Part shown: one piece after another, positions 6,074-12,946 of the stretch | How positions within the stretch are numbered: the stretch's first letter is position 1 | Layout: each line of letters starts with the position of its first letter | From: Erythrobacter sp. UBA1916 | Lineage (GTDB): Bacteria > Pseudomonadota > Alphaproteobacteria > Sphingomonadales > Sphingomonadaceae | Reading direction: 5' to 3' | NCBI GenBank assembly: GCA_002337385.1 | Contig: DDFY01000010.1 | Location: 1,196 to 15,188, forward strand | Length of the DNA: 13,993 nt | The notes under the pieces: generated by a model | Databases searched by the model: none | Seen by the model: only the letters and a program-made list of their open reading frames with translations | Told to the model about the DNA's origin: nothing | Made by a program: the position numbers and the translations under genes

Positions 6074-7162
6074 CTAAGGTGCCTGCCAGTTGACCCATGC
6101 GCCGTGCGGGTGGGCCTCGGCCAGCTGCACCGCCTCATCACCGCCCTCGCCAATTTTGGGCCAGTACCGCAGCTTCAATTCGTGGCGGAAGGTCGCCCGG
6201 TTGGTCTCGACCGCGATCCATGCCAGCGGACGCTCCGGCGTGGCGGCAGCGCCAGCCGCTTCCATCGCCGAGGTAATCGCGGCGCGCGAGGCTTCGGGCA
6301 GATATTGCCACATCACCGTGTGGAACAGCACGCGGGTCACGCCCGCCTCCTGCGGCTCTGCCAGCTGCTTGGTCACGAATTCGACCGCATCCATCTGCAC
6401 CAGATTGGGCGCGGCGCGCTTGGCCATGGCGATGGCGGCGTCCATCCGCGCCATGCGCTCCGTCGCGTCAGCCCAGATATAGCTCTTGAGACGCAGCGCC
6501 TGCGCATCATCCGTGAGGTCGATCGGCGAGAGGTCGCACCCGGCCACGTCGACGATCTCGACATTACCCGCAGGCGGTGCCTCACCGCGCCACTCGGGCG
6601 TAATTTTCATGCTCGACAGGCTTGGTCCAGCCTTGGTCCCGCCCAGATCGTAGCGGTAGCGTGCCATCATCGTGTTGATGCCCGCGCTTGCGCCAATCTC
6701 GATCAGCTGGAACTTCGGCCCGAATTTCTGCGCCAGCCACAGCAAAGCGCCCATCACCGAGGCCGAGCGCCCCGCCTCGTTGGTCTGCGGCGGGCCGTCG
6801 AGCCACGGCAGCAGCACGGTATCGAATTTGCGCGCGGCCTCCAGCACGATGGCGTCAATCTGCCCCTGATCGCTCACCAGCCCGGCATAGACCGGCGCCA
6901 GGCGCGGCTCCTCGCCGGTGAGATGCAGGAAATGCAGCGCGCCCGCGATCCGCAGCGGCATCGCATCTTCGAGCACCGCGCCCTGCCACGCCGCCATGCG
7001 CCGCCCGGTGGCGGTGTCGCCGGCCTCGGCAATGCGCAGGGTCGCGAGAATGATCTTGCCGGTGATCGGCGCGCCCGCACGGGTCGCGTGTTCGGCCTGC
7101 CAGCGAATTCCCTCGGCGACATCGGTGATCTCCATGATCTTTTGCCCGCCTGCGTCTGCCAT
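6074..7162 (-). CDS. DUF2332 family protein of unknown function
   Basis: A 362-residue cytoplasmic protein that I recognise as DUF2332. Seen: a helical N-terminal half with the pattern VAEGIRWQAEHATRAGAP (15-32) and RMAAWQG; the central signature LIEIGASAGIN (153-163) followed by MMARYRYDLGG; YIWADATERMARMDAAIAMA (228-247); and a late HTVMWQYLP (281-289). The E-x-G-x-S/A-x-G-x-N segment resembles motif I of S-adenosylmethionine-dependent methyltransferases, so a methyltransferase fold is plausible, but no activity is assigned. The start at 7162 gives an N-terminus of normal length, with AAAGGG upstream. A start at 7135 (MEITDV) is possible. Extension to 7276 would overlap hisG and is rejected. 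The gene diverges from hisG over 44 bases, so their promoters must interleave. It may be co-transcribed with the yceI-like gene 64 bases downstream. Confidence 0.85.
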   Translation of the reverse strand: MADAGGQKIMEITDVAEGIRWQAEHATRAGAPITGKIILATLRIAEAGDTATGRRMAAWQGAVLEDAMPLRIAGALHFLHLTGEEPRLAPVYAGLVSDQGQIDAIVLEAARKFDTVLLPWLDGPPQTNEAGRSASVMGALLWLAQKFGPKFQLIEIGASAGINTMMARYRYDLGGTKAGPSLSSMKITPEWRGEAPPAGNVEIVDVAGCDLSPIDLTDDAQALRLKSYIWADATERMARMDAAIAMAKRAAPNLVQMDAVEFVTKQLAEPQEAGVTRVLFHTVMWQYLPEASRAAITSAMEAAGAAATPERPLAWIAVETNRATFRHELKLRYWPKIGEGGDEAVQLAEAHPHGAWVNWQAP

Positions 7163-7169
7163 TGGTGGA

Positions 7170-7198
7170 TTGCCCTTTCGCCTAGCTGTCCCTACATC
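7170..7198 (+). promoter_or_regulatory. Candidate hisG promoter close to the start codon
   Basis: TTGCCC (7170-7175) and TACATC (7193-7198) are separated by 17 bases and match the sigma-70 consensus at four and three of six positions. Transcription would begin about 7204-7207, at or next to the hisG ATG (7207). No purine-rich ribosome site lies between 7180 and 7206, which agrees with a leaderless message. The element matches are modest. Confidence 0.3.
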
Positions 7199-7206
7199 GC
7201 GCGCCC

Positions 7207-7857
7207 ATGACCCAGCCGCTGACATTCGCCGTGCCCAAAGGACGTATCCTCGACGAAGCCCTGCCTGTAATGGCACGCGGCGGCGTCGTGCCTGAAAGCG
7301 CGTTCCACGACAAGAAGGACCGCTCGCTGAGTTTCGCCAGCGAAGATGGCACCATGCGGATCATCCGCGTGCGCGCCTTCGATGTGGCGACTTTCGTGGC
7401 CTTCGGCGCGGCGCAGGTGGGCATTGTCGGCTCCGATGTGATCGAGGAGTTCGACTATTCCGAGCTTTATGCGCCGGTCGATCTCGGCATCGGTGCCTGC
7501 CGCCTGTCGGTGGCCGAGCCGGCTGAAGCGAACGAACATTCCGCCGGAATCGCCAGCCACATGCGCGTGGCGACCAAGTATCCGAACATCACCAGCCGCT
7601 GGTTCGAGCAGCAGGGCGTGCAGGCCGAATGCGTGAAGCTGAACGGCGCGATGGAGCTGGCACCCTCGCTGGGGCTGGCCGGACGGATCGTCGATCTCGT
7701 CTCCACCGGCAGCACGCTGAAATCGAACGGGCTGGTCGAGAAAGAGACGATCATGCAGATTTCCGCGCGCCTGATCGTCAACCGCGCCGCGCTGAAAACA
7801 GATCCGCGCGTGAGCGAACTGGTCGAGCGGTTCCGCAAGGTGGCGAGCGAGAGTTGA
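7207..7857 (+). CDS. hisG: ATP phosphoribosyltransferase, short form
   Basis: A 216-residue catalytic subunit for the first step of histidine synthesis: ATP + PRPP to phosphoribosyl-ATP and PPi, in the cytoplasm. Seen: LTFAVPKGRILDEALP (5-20), the G(A)AQVGIVGSDVIEE segment (67-81), and the PRPP-binding loop DLVSTGSTLKSNGL (163-176). It ends at 216 residues without the C-terminal regulatory domain of long HisG. Short HisG enzymes work as a hetero-octamer with HisZ, a HisRS-like subunit that carries histidine feedback inhibition. No hisZ is in this window, so it should be elsewhere. The ATG at 7207 has no visible ribosome site. The stop overlaps the hisD start by one base (TGATG, 7855-7859). 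It is first of a hisG-hisD-nusB unit and diverges from the DUF2332 gene. Confidence 0.97.
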   Translation: MTQPLTFAVPKGRILDEALPVMARGGVVPESAFHDKKDRSLSFASEDGTMRIIRVRAFDVATFVAFGAAQVGIVGSDVIEEFDYSELYAPVDLGIGACRLSVAEPAEANEHSAGIASHMRVATKYPNITSRWFEQQGVQAECVKLNGAMELAPSLGLAGRIVDLVSTGSTLKSNGLVEKETIMQISARLIVNRAALKTDPRVSELVERFRKVASES

Positions 7858-9134
7858 TGCAGCGCCTTTCCACCAACGATACCGATTTCGCGGCGAAGTT
7901 CGCCGCCATCGTCGATGACCGGCGCGAAAGCGATGCGGGCGTGGCCGATAAGGTCGCGCAGATCCTTGCTGACGTGCGTGAGCGCGGCGATACAGCCGTG
8001 CGCGAACTGACCGAGACCTACGACCGCCACCGGCTCGACTGGCGCATTCCCGCTGCCGACTGCGAAGCGGCCTTCGCCGCGCTCGCTCCCGAGGCACGCG
8101 ACGCGCTCACGCTGGCGGCAGATCGCATCCGTGCCTACCACGAGGCGCAACTGCCCGAAGACCGCGACTATCGCGACGAAGTGGGCGTCCGGCTTGGCGC
8201 GCGCTGGAGCGCGGTCGATGCCGCGGGGCTGTACGTTCCCGGCGGCAATGCGGCCTACCCCTCCAGCCTGCTGATGAACGCGATTCCTGCCAAGGTCGCC
8301 GGTGTCGAGCGGCTCGTCGTTACCACCCCCACCCCCGATGGCGTGGTCAACCCGCTGGTGCTCGCTGCCGCACATCTGTGCGGGGTAGACGAGGTGTGGC
8401 GGATCGGCGGCGCGCAGGCGATTGCCGCGCTTGCCTATGGCACCCGGACCATCGAGCGCGTCGACGTGATCACCGGCCCCGGCAACGCCTGGGTCGCCGA
8501 AGCCAAGCGCCAGCTTTATGGCGTGGTCGGCATCGACATGGTGGCCGGGCCAAGCGAAATTCTGGTGATCGCGGACGGCAAGTCGAACCCCGCGTGGATC
8601 GCCGCAGACCTGCTGAGCCAAGCCGAGCACGACCCCAGCTCGCAATCGATCCTCATCACCGACGATGGGGCCTTCGCCGACAAGGTCGAGGCCGAGGTCG
8701 AGACGCTATTGGGCAAGCTTGCCACCGGCGAACGCGCAAGGCTGAGCTGGAAGGACTATGGCGTGGTGATCGTCGCCAGCGACCTTGCCGCCGAAGCCCC
8801 GGCGCTGGCCAACCGGCTTGCCGCCGAGCACGTCGAGATCGCCACCGACGATCCCGAGCCAATCTTCGCGCAGCTGCGCCATGCGGGCAGCGTGTTCCTC
8901 GGCCGCCACACGCCCGAGGCCATCGGTGACTATGTCGCCGGGCCGAACCACGTGCTGCCCACCGGCCGCCGCGCGCGCTTTGCCAGCGGCCTGTCGGTGC
9001 TCGATTTCATGAAGCGCACGAGCTTCATTTCGCTGAACGAAGAGGCGCTTGGCGCAATCGGCCCCGCGGCCGTGACGCTGGCCGAAATCGAGGGCCTTCC
9101 GGCCCATGGCGAAAGCGTAAAGGTCCGTTTATAA
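7857..9134 (+). CDS. hisD: Histidinol dehydrogenase
   Basis: A 425-residue zinc enzyme, the normal length, that catalyses the last two oxidations in histidine synthesis (L-histidinol to L-histidine with 2 NAD+). Seen: GLYVPGGNAAYPSSLLMNA (124-142), IGGAQAIAALAYGT (183-196), GPGNAWVAEAKRQLYG (207-222) and IDMVAGPSE (226-234). The zinc ligands corresponding to E. coli Gln259, His262, Asp360 and His419 are Gln255, His258, Asp358 and His417. The catalytic pair is Glu324-His325 in AAEHVEIAT. The ATG at 7857 overlaps the hisG stop (TGATG), so translation is probably coupled. An in-frame start inside hisG would be far too long. The stop TAA overlaps the nusB ATG at 9134. The other his genes are not present here, so the pathway is split into more than one locus. 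Confidence 0.98.
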   Translation: MQRLSTNDTDFAAKFAAIVDDRRESDAGVADKVAQILADVRERGDTAVRELTETYDRHRLDWRIPAADCEAAFAALAPEARDALTLAADRIRAYHEAQLPEDRDYRDEVGVRLGARWSAVDAAGLYVPGGNAAYPSSLLMNAIPAKVAGVERLVVTTPTPDGVVNPLVLAAAHLCGVDEVWRIGGAQAIAALAYGTRTIERVDVITGPGNAWVAEAKRQLYGVVGIDMVAGPSEILVIADGKSNPAWIAADLLSQAEHDPSSQSILITDDGAFADKVEAEVETLLGKLATGERARLSWKDYGVVIVASDLAAEAPALANRLAAEHVEIATDDPEPIFAQLRHAGSVFLGRHTPEAIGDYVAGPNHVLPTGRRARFASGLSVLDFMKRTSFISLNEEALGAIGPAAVTLAEIEGLPAHGESVKVRL

Positions 9135-9583
9135 TGAAAAAAGCTCCCCGCTCCAGCGCCCGGTCCGCCGCGCGCCTCGCCGCCGTTCAGGCCCTTTACC
9201 AACGCCAGATGGAGCGCACACCGCTGCCCCGGCTGCTCGACGAATTCCACCAGCACCGGCTCGGCAAGGAGATCGAGGACGATCAGTACGCCGATGCCGA
9301 CGCGCCCTTCTTTGACGACGTGGTGAGCGGCTACGATGCCCGTGCGGACGAGATCGACGCGCTGATCGTCAGCAAGCTGGCCGAAGGCTGGACGCTGGCG
9401 CGGCTCGACAAGACCATGCTGCAGATTCTGCGCTGCGGGGCCTACGAGCTGGTCGCCCGGGCCGACATCTCCACCGGCACCGCGATCAGCGAATATGTCG
9501 ACGTGGCCAAGGCCTTCTTCGACGACCGCGAGGCCAAGTTCGTCAATGGCGTGCTTGATGCAGTGGCGAAAGAGGTACGCTAG
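9134..9583 (+). CDS. nusB: Transcription antitermination factor NusB
   Basis: A 149-residue all-helical RNA-binding protein that, with NusE (ribosomal protein S10), binds boxA RNA to support rRNA antitermination and processing. Seen: the basic N-terminus and SARSAARLAAVQALYQ (8-23), ALIVSKLAEGWTLARLDKTM in two halves around the conserved Trp, and the family's C-terminal signature GTAISEYVDVAKAFFDDREA plus KFVNGVLDAVAKE. The ATG at 9134 shares its A with the hisD stop (TAATG), pointing to coupled translation. In many alphaproteobacteria nusB follows ribH; here it follows hisD. Thirty-two bases after the hisD/nusB type of tight packing ends, a palindromic repeat begins (9592) and separates nusB from thiL. 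Confidence 0.97.
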   Translation: MKKAPRSSARSAARLAAVQALYQRQMERTPLPRLLDEFHQHRLGKEIEDDQYADADAPFFDDVVSGYDARADEIDALIVSKLAEGWTLARLDKTMLQILRCGAYELVARADISTGTAISEYVDVAKAFFDDREAKFVNGVLDAVAKEVR

Positions 9584-9591
9584 ACCTCTTC

Positions 9592-9677
9592 CGTCATCCC
9601 GGACGTGATCCGGGGTCCAGCTTTGGTTTGACGTCGGAGAAGTAACAGCCTGATCCCGGATCACGTCCGGGATGACG
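9592..9677. repeat. REP-like inverted repeat, 23-bp perfect arms with 40-base loop
   Basis: Arms at 9592-9614 and 9655-9677 are exact reverse complements over 23 bases. The 40-base loop (9615-9654) shows no coding sense. Each arm also contains its own hairpin, CCCGGACGTGATCCGGG, with a 6-bp stem and 5-base loop. The RNA could therefore fold as one long stem or as two small ones. From memory, GTCATCCCGG...CCGGGAT-type palindromes are scattered in intergenic regions of Sphingomonadales and related genomes, as REP or MITE-like elements. No T-run follows, so it is not a standard terminator. The right arm ends directly before the thiL ribosome site (AGGGG, 9679-9682 region). Confidence 0.85.
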
Positions 9678-9688
9678 AGGGGTGAAAG

Positions 9689-10555
9689 TTGAACGAACAG
9701 GCCTTCATCGAAGCATTGCGCCTGCTGCCGCTCGATCCCGGCGCGCGTGGCCTTGCCGACGATTGCGCGGTGATCACGCTAGGCAGCGAAACGCTCATCC
9801 TCACGCACGACATGCTGGTCGAAGGCACGCATTACCTGCCCGATGCCGATATGGCGGACGTCGCCTGGAAGCTGGTCGCCACCAACCTGTCCGACCTTGC
9901 CGCCAAGGGCGCGGAGCCGGTGGGGGTGCTGATCGGCCATATGCTTGGCCGCGATGACGAACGCTTTGTCAGCGGCCTCGCCAAGGTGCTCGCGCACTAC
10001 AAGGTGCCGCTGCTGGGCGGCGATACCGTGGCGGGAGCAGGAACGCGCACCCACGGCCTCACCGCCATCGGCCGCGCAACTTGCACGCCGGTCCCCGCCC
10101 GCAATGGCGCGCAGCCGGGCGATGCCCTGTGGCTGGTCGGCGAAGTCGGCGCGGCGATGCTCGGGTTCGAAGCCCTGCGCGATGGCACCGGCGCCGACCA
10201 CGCGGCCTACTCGCGCCCCCACGCCCGCCTTGCCGAGGGACAGGCCCTGGCCCCGCTCACCCATGCCATGATGGACATATCGGACGGCCTGCTGCTTGAC
10301 GCCTTCCGCATGGCCGAGGCCTCGCAGGTCACGCTCGCCATCGAGGGCGCACAGGTGCCCGTCGCCGCGCCCGAGCGCCGCCTCGAATGCCTGACATGGG
10401 GTGATGACTACGCCCTGCTCGCCGCCCTTCCCGACGGCACTCAGCCACCATGCGAGGCCACCCGCATCGGCGTGATAGAGCCGCTCGGCTTTGCGCCGCT
10501 GGTCGTAGATGGCGAGCCGGTGCTCAATGCTTCAGGCCTCGGCTACAGGCACTGA
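9689..10555 (+). CDS. thiL: Thiamine-monophosphate kinase
   Basis: A 288-residue cytoplasmic kinase that converts thiamine monophosphate to thiamine diphosphate with ATP. Seen: ARGLADDCAVI (19-29) with the paired Asp, DMLVEGTHYLPD (41-52), KLVATNLSDLAAKGAEPVG (61-79), LLGGDTV (108-114), MDISDGLLLDA (195-205), and WGDDYALLAALP (237-248), where GDDY replaces the common GEDY. These are the metal and nucleotide sites of the PurM/ThiL fold. The start is TTG at 9689: an in-frame TGA lies at 9683-9685, the next residues are the usual MNEQAFIEALR type N-terminus, and a G-rich ribosome site ends about six bases upstream. The gene is probably in the nusB transcript unless the repeat at 9592-9677 interrupts it. 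The 116-base gap to hppA suggests a new promoter there. Confidence 0.96.
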   Translation: MNEQAFIEALRLLPLDPGARGLADDCAVITLGSETLILTHDMLVEGTHYLPDADMADVAWKLVATNLSDLAAKGAEPVGVLIGHMLGRDDERFVSGLAKVLAHYKVPLLGGDTVAGAGTRTHGLTAIGRATCTPVPARNGAQPGDALWLVGEVGAAMLGFEALRDGTGADHAAYSRPHARLAEGQALAPLTHAMMDISDGLLLDAFRMAEASQVTLAIEGAQVPVAAPERRLECLTWGDDYALLAALPDGTQPPCEATRIGVIEPLGFAPLVVDGEPVLNASGLGYRH

Positions 10556-10623
10556 TTCGCGCCCTAAGTATCAAGGCGGCTTGCCGAAAGATGAACATGT
10601 GTTAGCCATAGGCACCTTGCGTA

Positions 10624-10639
10624 CCCGGAAAATACCGGG
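10624..10639. promoter_or_regulatory. Small dyad upstream of hppA
   Basis: CCCGGAAAATACCGGG is a 5-bp dyad with a 6-base centre, 32 bases before the hppA start. It could be a protein-binding site, a small leader hairpin, or a remnant of the CCCGG/CCGGG repeat core seen at 9592-9677. No firm -35/-10 pair is visible in the 116-base thiL-hppA gap. Confidence 0.2.
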
Positions 10640-10671
10640 ACGCGTTCACTCGGGAAGAGGACTAGCGGGGC

Positions 10672-12840
10672 ATGGATCTTACACTAATCGCTATTGTCTT
10701 GGGGCTGCTCGCCGTCGTTTACGGCTTCGTGACCAGTCGCCAGGTGCTCGGCGCAGATGCCGGCAATGCCAAGATGCAGGAAATCGCCGCGGCCATTCAG
10801 GAAGGCGCGCAAGCCTACCTGAAGCGCCAGTATACCACGATCGCCATCGTCGGCGTGGTCGTCGCCATCTTGGTGACGGTGTTCCTCGGCCTCGTGCCCG
10901 CAACCGGCTTCGTGCTCGGCGCGATCCTGTCTGGCGTGGCGGGTTATACCGGCATGGTCATTTCAGTCCGGGCGAACGTGCGCACCGCTGCTGCAGCCCA
11001 GAAGGGCCTGCAACAGGGCCTCACCCTCGCCTTCCGCTCGGGCGCGATCACCGGGATGCTGGTGGCGGGCCTCGCCCTGCTCGCGATTGCCGGGTTCTAT
11101 TATTACCTCACCGCCATCGCCGGACATGGCGTGGGCGGAGATGATCGCACCGTGGTCGATGGTCTTGTCGGCCTTGCCTTCGGCGCTTCGCTGATCTCGA
11201 TCTTCGCGCGGCTTGGCGGCGGTATCTTCACCAAGGCCGCTGATGTCGGCGCCGACCTTGTCGGCAAGGTCGAAGCAGGCATTCCCGAAGACGATCCGCG
11301 CAACCCCGCCGTCATCGCCGACAACGTGGGTGACAACGTGGGCGACTGCGCCGGCATGGCTGCCGACCTGTTCGAGACCTATGTCGTGACCGTGGGCGCA
11401 ACCATGGTGCTAACCGCGCTGTTACTGAAGAGCGCGGGCGGCATGCTCGCCCCGCTGATGGCATTGCCGCTGCTGATCGGCGGCGTGTGCATCGTCACCT
11501 CGATCATCGGCACCTATTTCGTGCGCCTTGGCGGCGGCACGAACGTGATGGGGGCCATGTACAAGGGCTTCCTCGTTTCGGCGGTGCTCTCCATTCCGGC
11601 AATCTATGTCGCAATGACCTTCGCGCTGGGCGATATGGGCGCTCTGATCGGCGCAGAGGTGGTTTCCGATGCCGCGACCGCAGATATCGATGGCACCTTG
11701 GTGACCGCAGGCGTGACCGAAGTCATCGGCGGATTTACCGGCATGGACCTGTTCTATTGCGCGCTGCTCGGCCTCGTCATCACCGGCCTGATCATCTGGA
11801 TCACCGAATATTACACCGGCACCAACTATCGCCCGGTGCGCTCGATCGCCAAGGCTTCGGAAACGGGCCACGGCACCAACGTGATCCAGGGTCTAGCGAT
11901 CTCGCTTGAGGCCACTGCCTTGCCCACCATCGTGATCGTGGCAGGCATCATCATCGCCTATCAATTCGCCGGGCTGCTCGGCATTGCGTACGCGGCGACC
12001 GCGATGCTGGCCTTGGCGGGCATGGTCGTGGCGCTCGACGCCTACGGCCCTGTCACCGACAACGCTGGCGGCATTGCCGAAATGGCAGGCCTCGACGAAA
12101 GCGTGCGCGAGAAGACTGACCTTCTCGATGCGGTCGGCAACACCACCAAGGCCGTGACCAAGGGCTATGCCATCGGTTCGGCAGGGCTTGCCGCGCTGGT
12201 ACTGTTCGCCGCCTACACGGCTGATCTGGCGGAGTTCTTCCCCACGCTGAACGTCGATTTCAGCCTCGAGAACCCCTATGTCATCGTCGGCCTCTTGCTA
12301 GGGGCGCTGCTGCCCTACCTGTTCGGCGCCATGGGAATGACCGCCGTGGGCCGCGCCGCGGGCGACGTGGTGAAGGACGTGCGCGACCAGTTCGCGGGCG
12401 ATCCGGGCATCATGGCGGGCACCTCCAAGCCGAACTATGCCCGCACGGTCGACCTCGTCACCAAGGCCGCGATCAAGGAGATGATCGTGCCGTCGCTGCT
12501 GCCGGTGCTTGCGCCGATCGTGGTCTATTTCGTGATCACCTTCGTGGCGGGCCAGCAGAACGGCTTTGCCGCGCTTGGCGCCCTGCTGCTCGGCGTGATC
12601 GTGGGCGGGCTATTCGTGGCGCTTTCCATGACTGCCGGTGGCGGCGCATGGGATAATGCCAAGAAATACATCGAAGACGGCAACCACGGCGGCAAGGGCT
12701 CCGATGCTCACCACGCCGCGGTGACGGGCGACACGGTCGGCGATCCTTATAAGGACACCGCCGGCCCCGCCGTGAACCCGATGATCAAGATCACCAATAT
12801 CGTGGCGCTCTTGCTGCTTGCCGCGCTTGCGGGCGGCTGA
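10672..12840 (+). CDS. hppA: Membrane-bound proton-translocating pyrophosphatase, K+-independent type
   Basis: A 722-residue integral membrane pump with about 16 hydrophobic segments, matching the full length of the family. It hydrolyses cytoplasmic PPi and moves protons across the inner membrane. Seen: the first membrane helix at 3-20; the PPi/Mg-binding loop DVGADLVGKVEAGIPEDDPR (191-210) with DNVGDNVGDCAGMAADLFETY-type residues spread over 217-237; YGPVTDNAGGIAEM (458-471); and the late loop GDTVGDPYKDTAGPAVNP (687-704). Lys493 and Thr496 in GNTTKAVTKGYAIGSAG mark the K+-independent H+-pumping subfamily; K+-dependent forms have Ala and Gly/Ala there. A Na+-pump label, common in automatic annotation, would be doubtful. 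The ATG at 10672 has GGAAGAGGA about ten bases upstream. A strong terminator follows the stop, so the gene is probably its own unit or the end of one. Confidence 0.97.
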   Translation: MDLTLIAIVLGLLAVVYGFVTSRQVLGADAGNAKMQEIAAAIQEGAQAYLKRQYTTIAIVGVVVAILVTVFLGLVPATGFVLGAILSGVAGYTGMVISVRANVRTAAAAQKGLQQGLTLAFRSGAITGMLVAGLALLAIAGFYYYLTAIAGHGVGGDDRTVVDGLVGLAFGASLISIFARLGGGIFTKAADVGADLVGKVEAGIPEDDPRNPAVIADNVGDNVGDCAGMAADLFETYVVTVGATMVLTALLLKSAGGMLAPLMALPLLIGGVCIVTSIIGTYFVRLGGGTNVMGAMYKGFLVSAVLSIPAIYVAMTFALGDMGALIGAEVVSDAATADIDGTLVTAGVTEVIGGFTGMDLFYCALLGLVITGLIIWITEYYTGTNYRPVRSIAKASETGHGTNVIQGLAISLEATALPTIVIVAGIIIAYQFAGLLGIAYAATAMLALAGMVVALDAYGPVTDNAGGIAEMAGLDESVREKTDLLDAVGNTTKAVTKGYAIGSAGLAALVLFAAYTADLAEFFPTLNVDFSLENPYVIVGLLLGALLPYLFGAMGMTAVGRAAGDVVKDVRDQFAGDPGIMAGTSKPNYARTVDLVTKAAIKEMIVPSLLPVLAPIVVYFVITFVAGQQNGFAALGALLLGVIVGGLFVALSMTAGGGAWDNAKKYIEDGNHGGKGSDAHHAAVTGDTVGDPYKDTAGPAVNPMIKITNIVALLLLAALAGG

Positions 12841-12857
12841 CGACGCGTCCGGGTGAA

Positions 12858-12898
12858 GGCGGTGGTGGCATGGACAGACGTGCCGCCACCGTCCTTTT
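12858..12898 (+). terminator. Intrinsic terminator after hppA
   Basis: A stem of about 13 pairs, 12858-12870 with 12881-12893 (core CGGTGGTGGCA / TGCCGCCACCG, with G-T wobbles), encloses a 10-base loop and is followed by C and TTTT (12895-12898). It begins 17 bases after the hppA stop and fits rho-independent termination. The T-run is short. Confidence 0.78.
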
Positions 12899-12946
12899 CG
12901 ACGCATTAACCCAGTTTAAGCGCTTTTTTCCTATGCTTGTCGCCCG

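Noticed and set aside
6010..6153. 48-residue N-terminal extension of the yceI-like gene
   Set aside because: It is Arg-rich, overlaps the end of the DUF2332 gene, and would bury a good lipoprotein signal peptide preceded by GGAAGAG.
6104..7210. Open frame of 368 codons on the plus strand across the DUF2332 gene
   Set aside because: It is antisense to a recognisable family protein, with a His/Arg/Gln-rich composition typical of shadows.
7467..8645. Open frame of 392 codons on the minus strand opposite hisG/hisD
   Set aside because: It is antisense to two certain genes; its composition is that of a complementary-strand shadow.
9592..9677. Paired repeats considered as a CRISPR fragment or an intrinsic terminator
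   Set aside because: There are only two units, inverted rather than direct, and no T-run follows either arm. A REP-like palindrome fits better.
10672..12840. Na+-translocating pyrophosphatase
   Set aside because: Lys493 and Thr496 place it with K+-independent H+ pumps; Na+ pumps belong to the K+-dependent group.
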